DNA from: Bryobacteraceae bacterium | GTDB lineage: Bacteria; Acidobacteriota; Terriglobia; Bryobacterales; Bryobacteraceae | Length of the DNA stretch: 15,620 bases | Assembly (NCBI GenBank): GCA_025350445.1 | Contig: JANXXV010000651.1 | Coordinates: forward strand, 1-15,620 | Reading direction: 5' to 3' | Notes under the pieces: generated by a model | Told to the model about the DNA's origin: nothing | Seen by the model: only the letters and a program-made list of their open reading frames with translations | The model's database searches: none | Position numbers and translations under genes: made by a program | Shown here: positions 1 through 7,696 of the stretch, in pieces | Position numbering within the stretch: the stretch's first letter is position 1 | Layout of the letters: each line of letters starts with the position of its first letter

Positions 1-1
1 C

Positions 2-1174
2 GCAAGCTCACCGCTGAACTCTTCGAAGAGTTTCCGCACGGACAAGAACAATTTCGCTCCGCGCTTGGGGGCTTCCATCGGACTCGGCAAATGGGTGGTG
101 CGCGCCAGCAGCGGAATCTTCTACGACCCCTTCCAGACGGACCAGTATCGCAAGTCGATCCTGCAGAATGGGTCGCCTATCTTCTATTCGGCCAATGTAC
201 TCCCAACGCAGCCGTTTGCACCGTCGTTCCCGAACGTATTCAGCGGCTCGCCGGCGGGCTTCACGCTGCCCGCCCAGGATATATTCACGGTTTCGCCCGA
301 TTTCGCCAGCCTTTACTCGATCAACGGCAACGTCTCCGTTTCGCGCGAACTTGGCGCGAACGCCGGTATTACGGCTACTTACCTTTACACCAAGGGTAAT
401 CGGCTGCCGATCTGGAGCAACCTGAACCTGATTCGCAACGGCGGAACGTTAGCCGATGGCCGCCCCACGTTCGGAACCAGCCGCGTGAACACCGCTTTTA
501 ACAACATTATCGTTGCGGAATCCGTGGGCTCGTCCGTATACAATGGATTGAATGTCACTTTCAACAAGCGATTCGGGCATGGATTTGACGCGTTCGCTAC
601 ATGGACCTGGTCGCACTCGATCGACAATGCTCCCGAGCAAAACAACATAGATTCCGCATCCGCGTATTTGTCCGACGTGACGAATCGCGGACGCGACCGC
701 GGCAACTCCCTCACGGACCGCCGCCACGCATTCAACGCGAACGCGGTATGGGAGACCTCGGCGCAGCTATCGTCGAAGCCTCTCAGCTACCTTGCAAGCC
801 ACAACCGGATTGCCCTGTTGTTCAACGCGCAGGCCGGCGAGAACTTCAACTTGGGCGGCAACCGGGTGCTGAATGGCGACACGTCCACAGGCGCCGCATT
901 CCAGCGTCCTCTTTATGTAGGGCGCAACACGCTGCTGGCGCCGTCAACGTATGAGCTGAACCTGCGTTACTCGCGGATCTTCCCGATTGGCGAGCGTTGG
1001 AAGCCGGAGTTCTTCTTCGAGTCCACCAACATTCTGAATCATACGAATGTTACGGGAATCAATTCGACGGCGGGCGTGGATTCCACTGGCGCTATCGTTA
1101 CACCGGCATCGCAGGCCTGGACCAGCGCGCTCGACCAGCGCCTGATTCAGTTTGGTCTGAAGCTGTCGTTCTGA
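2..1174 (+). CDS. Oar-like TonB-dependent receptor, C-terminal part (5' truncated by window edge)
   Basis: The frame is open from the first bases of the window, so the gene begins upstream; about 390 C-terminal residues are present. The early segment reads like the barrel of Acidobacterial Oar/TonB-dependent receptors, with NNFAPRLG followed by VVRASSGIFYDPF. Alternating aromatic strands follow (GLNVTFNKRFGHGFDAFATWTWSHSID), then the near-terminal ELNLRYSRIFPIGERWKPEFFFE, and the protein ends RLIQFGLKLSF with a terminal Phe, as usual for outer-membrane barrels recognised by BAM. The family normally also has an N-terminal carboxypeptidase-like (CarboxypepD_reg) domain and a plug, which would lie outside the window. 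The likely role is uptake or binding of a polymer-derived ligand at the outer membrane; the ligand cannot be told. An internal TTG at 65 could be mistaken for a start but is not needed, because the frame continues upstream of it. Confidence 0.85.
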   Translation, partial: ASSPLNSSKSFRTDKNNFAPRLGASIGLGKWVVRASSGIFYDPFQTDQYRKSILQNGSPIFYSANVLPTQPFAPSFPNVFSGSPAGFTLPAQDIFTVSPDFASLYSINGNVSVSRELGANAGITATYLYTKGNRLPIWSNLNLIRNGGTLADGRPTFGTSRVNTAFNNIIVAESVGSSVYNGLNVTFNKRFGHGFDAFATWTWSHSIDNAPEQNNIDSASAYLSDVTNRGRDRGNSLTDRRHAFNANAVWETSAQLSSKPLSYLASHNRIALLFNAQAGENFNLGGNRVLNGDTSTGAAFQRPLYVGRNTLLAPSTYELNLRYSRIFPIGERWKPEFFFESTNILNHTNVTGINSTAGVDSTGAIVTPASQAWTSALDQRLIQFGLKLSF

Positions 1175-1186
1175 GTTTTGCGGTGA

Positions 1187-1232
1187 CGCCGCATCCTGTT
1201 CCGTCTGTGTAAAGGATGCGGCGCAAAATTTT
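1187..1232 (+). terminator. Intrinsic terminator-like hairpin after the receptor gene
   Basis: An 11-bp perfect stem (CGCCGCATCCT at 1187-1197 with AGGATGCGGCG at 1213-1223) has a 15-nt loop and is followed by CAAAATTTT. The stem starts 13 nt after the receptor stop codon. The T run is short (four), so termination may be incomplete. It lies between two convergent genes. Read on the - strand, no T run follows it, so it mainly serves the + gene. Confidence 0.6.
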
Positions 1233-1267
1233 AGCACCGCCGGCTTCCCCTCCGGAACCCACACTCT

Positions 1268-3175
1268 TCACGCCGAAGCATAGAGCCGCCGGTAGACTGC
1301 TGTCAGCTTCTGCTGAAACGCGGGACGATCAGTCAAAGGCGAATGATGCATAGCGGAACGCAAATTCTTTCGCATTCGACGCAAACCGGTAAGATCGGTT
1401 CCGAGTTGGCACACGGCGTCCACATACGCATCCTCGGACGTTGAAATATATTCCCCCAGCTGCAGGACCGACAACAGGCTTGCGCCAACCCGCGAAACGT
1501 GGGTGTCCCCAGCCAGTGTAATCACGGGCACGCCCATCCAAAGTGCTTCGCACGTGGTCGTTGTCCCGTTGTACGGGAACGGATCCAGCGCGATATCGAC
1601 ACTATTGTAGAGTTCCAAGTGACCTGCGAATCCGGGAACAAACGGGCATTGCCGCACTCTGGCCATATCAATACCAAACCCTTTGGCCCGTTCCGAAAAC
1701 ATCGCCCTTACTCCGGCATCGCTGAAAGACCGGCACTTGAGCAGAAGCTGCGATTGCGGAAGCCGCTCGAGGATACGAGCCCACGTGGCAAGCGTCAAAT
1801 CGGAAAGTTTTGGAAGATGATTGAAACATCCAAGCGTCAGATGCCCCGCTTTGAGAGCAGGCAAGTCCGCCACTTCCGGAGAAATAGCCCGTGGTTGATA
1901 GCAGAGAAAGCACGGGTCAACGCGGACAAGCTCCTCGCTATGAAATTGTTCGACCGCTCCCACGGGGTCAGCCGTGGCATCGGTAATTCGGTACTTGATG
2001 GCAGGATGGCCGGTAGTGTCCGGATAGCCGAGGTAAGCGGCCTGGACAGGTGCTGCGCGCCACGAAAAGATGCCCAGGCGATTGCCGCCGGTGTGTCCAG
2101 CCAGGTCAACCAACACATCAACCCGGTCTGCTTGGATCTGGCGTGCTACTGCTTCGTCGTCAAGGTTCCTAACGTCCCGCCAAAGAGTGCAGAGCCGCCG
2201 GAAATGGGCGGTCACCGCATCCTCCTGAGCGGTATGCGAATAGCAGAGCACTTCCACGAAAGAATCATGCGGGTCAAGTATCGATTCGCAAAAAGCCGCC
2301 ACGGAATGGCCGTGAAAGTCCTGCGAAACATAACCGACACGCAACGGCCGGCTGTGCGCTTCCGGACCGCGGACATGGTGCATCGCGGGAACATTCGGGA
2401 CCGTCGAACCCCACTCTAAATGCTGGCGGAAGATTTCATCGGGAGCTATTCCGCTCGGATAGTGCAGTGCCAGCAAAAGGTTGGAACGCGCTTCGGAGCA
2501 TAGGGGCTGCAGCCTGATGGATTGATGCAGCGAATCGATGCATGAGCGGAGTCCGCCACACCAGCCGTGGATGACGCCGAGATTGTTGTGCGCGGCCGCG
2601 TGGGTTGGGTCCAATCGCAGCGCGCTTGCGTAAGCTGCCGATGCTTCGGTGTATTGGCCAGCCTGGAGCAGAGCGTCGCCGTACCTGATGTAGATAGCGA
2701 CGGACGCGATTCCTGCGCGCAACGCGTCGTTAAAGTATTCCGAAGCTTGGGCCGGCTGCGAAAGCGCCAAGTGGGCAAGGGCAAGCCTGAACGAGGCTTC
2801 AGCGGCAAGCGGTGACGTTAGGTCCTTGTAAAGTTGAATCAGGTCAAGGTACTGCCGTGCCGCAAGATACGCACGGGCGAGATGATCGCGGGTCGATTCA
2901 TTGCGGTCGAGGCTAAGGGCCTGCTCGAAACTTAAGATGGCGGAGTCGTACTGTTCAGCGACAAGGTACGCGGCGCCTAGTCCATGGTGGAACGCCGCAT
3001 CGAAGGGAGACAGTGAAACCGCGGTGCTTAATCTCTGAATGGCGACGTCGAAACAGCCCGTCCGCAGAGCCGCGGCTCCGGCAAGGTGCCAAAGATGCGC
3101 TCGGCCGGGTTCCGCTTTGAGCAAGGCCGAATAGGACTGCTCGATCGCCTGTTCCCGGCCGAGGTTAGTTGACAT
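1268..3175 (-). CDS. TPR protein with SPINDLY/OGT-type (GT41) glycosyltransferase domain
   Basis: 635 residues with no signal peptide or membrane segment, so probably cytoplasmic. Residues about 15-235 are TPRs (for example AAYASALRLDPTHAAAHNNLG at 180-200). The GT41 catalytic region runs from about 277 to the end. Recognisable motifs, compared with human OGT, are RVGYVSQDFHGH (H290, the position of OGT H498), LGYPDTTG (382-389), FNHLPK (K456, the position of OGT K842), and the UDP pocket DPFPYNGTTTTCEALW with T539/T540 matching OGT T921/T922, then SRVGASLL. OGT H920 and D925 are replaced by T538 and E543. The family transfers GlcNAc (OGT) or fucose (plant SPINDLY) to Ser/Thr; the sugar here is unknown. 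It is the last gene of a five-gene - strand operon, 41 nt after a 63-residue Thr-rich protein. The ATG at 3175 has only AGAGG about 16 nt upstream, a weak site that suggests translational coupling. Confidence 0.85.
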   Translation of the reverse strand: MSTNLGREQAIEQSYSALLKAEPGRAHLWHLAGAAALRTGCFDVAIQRLSTAVSLSPFDAAFHHGLGAAYLVAEQYDSAILSFEQALSLDRNESTRDHLARAYLAARQYLDLIQLYKDLTSPLAAEASFRLALAHLALSQPAQASEYFNDALRAGIASVAIYIRYGDALLQAGQYTEASAAYASALRLDPTHAAAHNNLGVIHGWCGGLRSCIDSLHQSIRLQPLCSEARSNLLLALHYPSGIAPDEIFRQHLEWGSTVPNVPAMHHVRGPEAHSRPLRVGYVSQDFHGHSVAAFCESILDPHDSFVEVLCYSHTAQEDAVTAHFRRLCTLWRDVRNLDDEAVARQIQADRVDVLVDLAGHTGGNRLGIFSWRAAPVQAAYLGYPDTTGHPAIKYRITDATADPVGAVEQFHSEELVRVDPCFLCYQPRAISPEVADLPALKAGHLTLGCFNHLPKLSDLTLATWARILERLPQSQLLLKCRSFSDAGVRAMFSERAKGFGIDMARVRQCPFVPGFAGHLELYNSVDIALDPFPYNGTTTTCEALWMGVPVITLAGDTHVSRVGASLLSVLQLGEYISTSEDAYVDAVCQLGTDLTGLRRMRKNLRSAMHHSPLTDRPAFQQKLTAVYRRLYASA

Positions 3176-3216
3176 AGGTATCGGAGTTCTACCTCTTTTG
3201 AACCTGCACCATCACC

Positions 3217-3408
3217 TTAAGTGGTGACGTCAATCCGAAATACCGGATCTCCGAACTGCGTCTTGGAACCTGTATTAATCAGTCTGACAGTGGCCGCCCT
3301 CGCAGTGCCATCGTCTGGTAGTGCGATGTTGATCGTTGCGAATTGAGTACAAAACACATAATTCGCTTCTACGTCTTGGAATTTCCCTTTGATATTCACG
3401 TCCGCCAT
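3217..3408 (-). CDS. Small Thr-rich protein of unknown family (63 aa)
   Basis: I do not recognise this protein. It has 63 residues, no signal peptide, no membrane segment and no His. It has a single Cys (C20), a single Tyr (Y17), eight Thr, and an alternating hydrophobic pattern (ATINIAL, ATVRLI, PVFRIDV) typical of a small beta-rich fold. That the gene is real is supported by an excellent Shine-Dalgarno site, AAAGGAG at 3420-3414, 5 nt before ATG, and by its place between the kinase gene (49 nt upstream) and the SPINDLY-type glycosyltransferase gene (41 nt downstream). As an inference, it could be a dedicated substrate of the glycosyltransferase, the kinase or the tyrosinase-like enzyme, or a small structural protein. 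The strong ribosome site suggests it is made in larger amounts than its operon neighbours. It does not look like a MelC1-type copper chaperone, because it lacks His. Confidence 0.75.
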   Translation of the reverse strand: MADVNIKGKFQDVEANYVFCTQFATINIALPDDGTARAATVRLINTGSKTQFGDPVFRIDVTT

Positions 3409-3440
3409 GCTATCTCCTTTAAAGTGTCAAAACACAGTGT

Positions 3441-3456
3441 CCAGCCTGCAGGCTGG
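3441..3456. repeat. Perfect 16-bp palindrome between kinase and small-protein genes
   Basis: CCAGCCTGCAGGCTGG is a perfect palindrome lying directly after the kinase stop codon and 32 nt before the small-protein start. In RNA it can fold into a 6-bp stem with a UGCA loop. On the - strand it is followed by ACACTGTGTTTTGACAC, with one TTTT run 8 nt away, so it is at best a weak terminator. It could instead be a processing or stability element that separates expression of the small protein from the kinase, or a protein binding site. Confidence 0.5.
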
Positions 3457-3457
3457 G

Positions 3458-6025
3458 TTACAGATGCAGCATCGAAAGAAGGATTTGGAATCGTGCATCC
3501 TTGCGCAGTGGATCGTTGGCAGGATCGACCTTCAGAATTGTCAGATTGGGATCTCTGTTCCTGGCGGCTTCATTCAGCCACTGAAACGTGTGGTCAAGAT
3601 CGCCCAATCCCAAATAAATTTGCGCTACGGCACATGCCGACGAGTTGTCCAACGCATGGGCAGCTTTTACTTCTTCCGCCAGCCGCAGCGCTTCAACCGT
3701 GCGCCCCGACAGAGCAAGGCAGTACCCAAGGGTTCCCAGAGTGTGGGGCGCCCGGTTCATCAACTTCACGCCATCTTCGGCAACCGAGATGGCGTCCGGC
3801 AGCTTTTTAGCCTGCGTGTAAGCCTCGGCCAATAGCGAGTAGGCATTGCGGAAAGTGGCGTCGCGTGCCAGCACCCAGCGTAATTGTTGGATCGCCGCGT
3901 CGGGCCGGCGCGCCCTGCTCAGGAATGCCCCATAAGCTGTATTCACAGCCAGCGACAACGGATCCAGATCCCTCGCTATTTCGATTTCGGCCAGCGCCTC
4001 ATCCTGTTTGCCCAGCATCGATAGCAGTCCGGCCAGCCAGTGATGCGCCAGAGCAGACTCCGGATCCGACGCAACGGCCATCCGGAAATGTTGTTCCGCC
4101 GCTTGCCAGTTCCATCTGTAATGCTGTTCGTTCGATCCCAGGGCAAGGTGGGCCTCACCCATGCCGGCGTCCAGTTCCAGTGCTCTTGCCGCGGATTCGT
4201 CGCATTTTCGGATCGCTTCCCCGCGTGGCAATACGCCGCGAGGGGCGATGAGGTGATATGAGTTCGCCAAAGCCGCATGAGCGGCGGAGTAGCGCGGGTC
4301 AAGCTCAACCGCCTTCTTGAAACAAACAATGCTCTCCTTCAAGTCGGCCGGCGTTCGCCGCGCTGCGTAATATCGGCCAAGCAGAAACAGGTTGTAAGCT
4401 TCAGCGTTTCTGGTGGCACGTTTTTCGACGGAATCGATTTGTGCGCGGCTAATCTGAAAACGAAGACTATAAATTGCCGCCCGGCTGATGGTCTCCTTGA
4501 TCATTCGCAGGTCGTCGCGCCCGGTCTCGTAGCTTTCGGCCCAGCGCTGCCTTCCGTCGCTGACATCGACGAGTTCGGCACTGATGTGGATTCTGCTCCC
4601 TTGCTTGCGGACGCGCCCCGACAGTACAGTCCCCACCCGAAGCTGATCGTGAATTTGTCTGGATTGGCCGGCCTTCCCTTTGAAAAACGCCGCTGAAGTT
4701 CTCGATACAACCCGCAAACCGGGCACGTTTGTGAGAACGTCCGCGATCTGTTCCGTCAATCCCTGGCTGATGTATTCAACATCCGGTTCCGCCGCGTCGA
4801 AGGGAATAACGGCGATTGAGTTCCTATAAAAAACCGGCGTGCCGGAGTTTAGAAATCCGAAGTAAAAGTACGCCGGCACGCCGACGCAAGCCAGGGTCGA
4901 GAGGCCTGCGACGGGAAACCAAGAGCGCCGGGCCATTCCAGGAACCGCGCTTGGTCCTGGTGAGATTTGGATTCCGGTCACCATAAGCGCTTCAACCACA
5001 TCGGACGCCCGCTGGAACCGACGCTTCGGGTCGGAATGGAGGCACCTGAGCACCACGCTATCCCAATGACCCTGGACCAGAGGAACAATGGAGCTTGGCG
5101 ACCGGGGAGGCGCTGCCTTCCGTTTCGCAAGTTCGGCCAGGGAACCCGTATCCGCATAAGGCAATCCGCCGGTGATCATCTCATAGATCACAACGCCTAA
5201 AGCATAGACGTCGGTTGCAACGGTCGCGCCTTCGCCTTTTAGCTGCTCCGGGCTCATGAACGCGGGTGTTCCAGCCCTGAGCGGTGTTTGTCCGGCGTCC
5301 GTGTGAATTGCGCGCGACAGACCGAAATCCATAATTACGGCGCGCGGAATGCTCCCTGGCGAAGGGGCGAGCATCACATTGGTACTTTTAAGATCGCAGT
5401 GTAAGATGTTCAAGCGGTGCGCCGCGGCAAGCCCTGCGGCGAGTTGTTGCGCCCATACGGAGGCCTCTCGTTCCGGGATTCTGCCGCGCTGTCGAATTTC
5501 CGATGCGAGCGTACCCCCCCGAATCAGTTCCATGGACAACAGCAGTACGTCTGGTCCGGCCGCTCGTTTATGTTTCGCAACGTCATAAACACGGCATACG
5601 TAATCGCTATTGATTTTGCGGGCCAGCTTTACTTCCTGCCGGAAACCGTTGACGGAATCCATTGAGATTCTTCCGGCGCGCAAGGTCTTCAGGGCTACGC
5701 GGTCGTTGAGTTCTTTATCCTCGGCCTCAAAGACTTCGCCCATTCCACCGCTCGAAATGAAGCGGACAATCTGAAATCTATCGGCAACCCATTCGCCGGG
5801 CTCAAAGCAAGGCCCATCTGAAACCGGGGAGCCTAGCTCCAACGCCAGGTTACGGAAATGCCCCTGTCCTTCCCGATGCGACCGCAACAGAGCTTCGACG
5901 TCGGCCCGGAGCTCAGGGTTGAGCAAGCAAACCCGATCGAGATACTGCACCCTTTGGTCGGGAGGCAACTCAAGGGCATCGGCGAAAACTGTTTTCAATA
6001 ATGTCCAGTCCTCAACTTCAGGCAT
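3458..6025 (-). CDS. Transmembrane Ser/Thr protein kinase with FlgO-like and TPR regions
   Basis: 855 residues. A short N-terminal helical region (1-80) precedes a Hanks-type kinase domain (about 84-350): glycine loop SSGGMGEVF (91-99), Lys113 in VALK, Glu131 in the C-helix, catalytic loop HCDLKSTN (209-216), DFG at 233-235 and SPEQ at 258-261. The catalytic loop has Cys in place of the Arg of HRD, making this a non-RD kinase; Asp211, Lys213 and Asn216 are kept, so activity is expected. One hydrophobic segment (about 370-392) is a likely membrane helix. A region starting SIAVIPFDA (403-520) resembles the FlgO/adenylate-cyclase-associated module seen in Acidobacterial kinases, and TPRs fill about 540-855. 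GGAGG lies 4 nt before the ATG. The gene follows the sigma factor gene after 30 nt, a pairing common in this phylum. The predicted topology puts the TPR part outside the cytoplasm. Confidence 0.93.
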   Translation of the reverse strand: MPEVEDWTLLKTVFADALELPPDQRVQYLDRVCLLNPELRADVEALLRSHREGQGHFRNLALELGSPVSDGPCFEPGEWVADRFQIVRFISSGGMGEVFEAEDKELNDRVALKTLRAGRISMDSVNGFRQEVKLARKINSDYVCRVYDVAKHKRAAGPDVLLLSMELIRGGTLASEIRQRGRIPEREASVWAQQLAAGLAAAHRLNILHCDLKSTNVMLAPSPGSIPRAVIMDFGLSRAIHTDAGQTPLRAGTPAFMSPEQLKGEGATVATDVYALGVVIYEMITGGLPYADTGSLAELAKRKAAPPRSPSSIVPLVQGHWDSVVLRCLHSDPKRRFQRASDVVEALMVTGIQISPGPSAVPGMARRSWFPVAGLSTLACVGVPAYFYFGFLNSGTPVFYRNSIAVIPFDAAEPDVEYISQGLTEQIADVLTNVPGLRVVSRTSAAFFKGKAGQSRQIHDQLRVGTVLSGRVRKQGSRIHISAELVDVSDGRQRWAESYETGRDDLRMIKETISRAAIYSLRFQISRAQIDSVEKRATRNAEAYNLFLLGRYYAARRTPADLKESIVCFKKAVELDPRYSAAHAALANSYHLIAPRGVLPRGEAIRKCDESAARALELDAGMGEAHLALGSNEQHYRWNWQAAEQHFRMAVASDPESALAHHWLAGLLSMLGKQDEALAEIEIARDLDPLSLAVNTAYGAFLSRARRPDAAIQQLRWVLARDATFRNAYSLLAEAYTQAKKLPDAISVAEDGVKLMNRAPHTLGTLGYCLALSGRTVEALRLAEEVKAAHALDNSSACAVAQIYLGLGDLDHTFQWLNEAARNRDPNLTILKVDPANDPLRKDARFQILLSMLHL

Positions 6026-6055
6026 AGCCCCTCCAATCGGTTTGCGGGCACGGCG

Positions 6056-6673
6056 TTACTTCTGCATCCGCTTATACAACCATGCTTGTGCAAACTCCCA
6101 ATCGCGCTTCACGGTGCGCACGCAAACGCCCAGCGAGTCGGCCGTCTCCTGTAAAGTCAGGCCGGCGAAAAGATGCAGTTCCACCATGCGCGCTTGCCTT
6201 GGCTCCTTCTTGCCGAGTTCTGTCAGTGCTTCGTCCACGCAAAGGATCTGGTCTATTGGCAACCTCTCGCTGCAAACGAAATCATTCAGCTCAACCCGCT
6301 GTGGATCGCCGCCTCTTTTCGCCGCCCGCCGGCCGCGTGCATGGTCTACCAGAATGCGCCTCATGACTTGTGCCGCGACGGCGAAAAAGTGGCTTCGGCT
6401 GTTCCAATCGGGCTTTTCCTTGTCGAAGAGGCGCAGGTACGCCTCGTGTACAAGGGCGGTTGTTTGCAGTGTGTGCCCAACCCCTTCATTGCGCATCTGC
6501 CGCCGCGCTTGCGCGCGCAAGTCGTCGTACAGCAGACTCATGAGTTCGCTTTCAGAACCAGCCTTGCCACTGCTGAGTTCTGTTAACAGTCGAGTAATCT
6601 CGCCGCCCTGCGGGCCGGAAATTGGCGCGGACATGAAATGAATTTCTGACCAGTTTACATCAACTTGCTCCAT
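6056..6673 (-). CDS. ECF-type RNA polymerase sigma factor (TIGR02999-like)
   Basis: 205 residues from the ATG at 6673. Region 2 spans about 26-115 (ITRLLTELSSGKAGSESELM, then LVHEAYLRL and SHFFAVAAQVMRRILVDHAR, the usual signature of this family). Region 4 spans about 145-200 and contains the helix-turn-helix TLQETADSLGVCVRTVKRDW. The linker is short, and no extra anti-sigma or SnoaL domain is visible. AAGGAG sits at 6690-6685, 11 nt before ATG 6673 but only 2 nt before an in-frame GTG at 6682, so I prefer the ATG; a third ATG at 6634 has no ribosome site. The gene starts 21 nt after the tyrosinase-like gene and ends 30 nt before the kinase gene. No anti-sigma factor gene is visible, so control by the neighbouring kinase is a reasonable inference. 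Confidence 0.92.
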   Translation of the reverse strand: MEQVDVNWSEIHFMSAPISGPQGGEITRLLTELSSGKAGSESELMSLLYDDLRAQARRQMRNEGVGHTLQTTALVHEAYLRLFDKEKPDWNSRSHFFAVAAQVMRRILVDHARGRRAAKRGGDPQRVELNDFVCSERLPIDQILCVDEALTELGKKEPRQARMVELHLFAGLTLQETADSLGVCVRTVKRDWEFAQAWLYKRMQK

Positions 6674-6694
6674 ATCGCGCACAACTCCTTATAT

Positions 6695-7510
6695 TTATCT
6701 CTGCATCGACAGCGCGTTCACCCTTGAAAACAGGTTTCTGACCTCGTCGGGCACCGCATCGTACGTACCTATAGGCATTGGTCCCAGCGACATATCGTGC
6801 ACAGGCATCTCATAAAACATCATGTGATCCCACTGTTCCTTTAAGGCCGCGGCGTAGACAGGGTCGTTCTCTGAAAGACCGCGGGATTTACGGTAGAAAC
6901 TCCATCGCGAGTCGATCCAGCCATGAAGACGCCAGAAACGCCGGTTCTTGATATTTACGAAAAAATCCTGCATCTTAATATCGCTCGTACTGTCGCTGAA
7001 CCGGTCATGCAGGTAGCCATGAATGCCGCTTCGCGCATCGGGCGACTGGCGGCGGGGTTCGTCCGCGGTCGGCCGGAGAGCCGTCTGGATGAACAGACCT
7101 AATTCATCATCATCCTTAAATGTGGTGATTTGGTTTTCTATCGCCTCCTTGGCCTTCAGCTTTATATCGGAGAACGGACGATCGAATTGGTGGTTCTGAG
7201 GAACGGGATCATTCTTATCGTCAGGGTCGACAGGTACCTGTTCCCAACCTTGGAATAATTCCAAGCGGACGGGAAATTTCTGCTTGAGCATGGTCAGCAT
7301 CACGCGGTGCATCGCCAAAAAATCCAGACCGTTTCCCGCCGCTCCTTCTTGCCGTGGCGCCTGGCTTCCGCCGTGGTCGGTAATATACTTCCGCCCGGGC
7401 GCAAGCAGAAAATCCCATAGGCGTGAACCGTGCCAAACAGCATGGTGTATGCCCCACATTTGCTCATCCATGAACGCTATGATTTCGTCGGGCATGCGCG
7501 GTTCGGCCAT
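6695..7510 (-). CDS. Tyrosinase-like type-3 copper protein
   Basis: 271 residues from ATG 7510. GGGAG lies a few nt upstream; an in-frame GTG at 7564 would add 18 poorly supported residues. There is no signal peptide. The CuB site looks good: IHGYLHDRF gives HxxxH (H164, H168), and the third His (H196) follows 28 residues later in RRFWRLHGWID, near the usual distance. The CuA end has FLAMHRVML (H68), matching the FLPWHR motif. The canonical second CuA His, expected about nine residues earlier, is absent; candidates are H22, H23, H27 and H46. Family members oxidise phenols to catechols and quinones (tyrosinase) or catechols only; similar bacterial proteins are often labelled PvdP-like. It is the first gene of the - strand operon, so it may share a purpose with the kinase, small protein and glycosyltransferase. 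The family call is moderately sure; activity is uncertain. Confidence 0.6.
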   Translation of the reverse strand: MAEPRMPDEIIAFMDEQMWGIHHAVWHGSRLWDFLLAPGRKYITDHGGSQAPRQEGAAGNGLDFLAMHRVMLTMLKQKFPVRLELFQGWEQVPVDPDDKNDPVPQNHQFDRPFSDIKLKAKEAIENQITTFKDDDELGLFIQTALRPTADEPRRQSPDARSGIHGYLHDRFSDSTSDIKMQDFFVNIKNRRFWRLHGWIDSRWSFYRKSRGLSENDPVYAAALKEQWDHMMFYEMPVHDMSLGPMPIGTYDAVPDEVRNLFSRVNALSMQR

Positions 7511-7653
7511 AAGTCTCCCTTTGTCCGTGCCGGAGGCGTCGCTCTCCCACTGCCACAAGAACACGCACCCGGCTCATTCTCTAGAGCGTAAACCAGTCGC
7601 CGCCGGTGCCAACAATCTTTTATGTCCGGTCGCTGCCTTTACCGGATGCCGGA

Positions 7654-7696
7654 TTGAAATACGGCGTCACCGCTCCAGATACGTTAAACTCTCTCC
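7654..7696 (+). promoter_or_regulatory. Putative promoter of the GH95 gene, giving a leaderless mRNA
   Basis: TAAACT at 7685-7690 is a -10-like box whose last base is 6 nt from the GTG start at 7697, so transcription would begin at or near the start codon. An in-frame TAA (7685-7687) lies inside the box, which excludes any upstream start. No Shine-Dalgarno sequence is visible (CTCTCC precedes GTG). TTGAAA at 7654-7659 resembles a -35 but its spacing to this box is 25 nt, too long; no good -35 is seen at the normal distance. Confidence 0.45.

Noticed and set aside
1499..2419. A 306-codon + strand open frame inside the glycosyltransferase gene
   Set aside because: The - strand frame carries all GT41 motifs. 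The + frame is rich in Arg, Cys and Pro with no domain signal.
5919..6641. A 240-codon + strand open frame over the sigma factor and kinase start
   Set aside because: It is antisense to two well-supported genes and is rich in Ser, Arg and Cys, as expected for a shadow frame.
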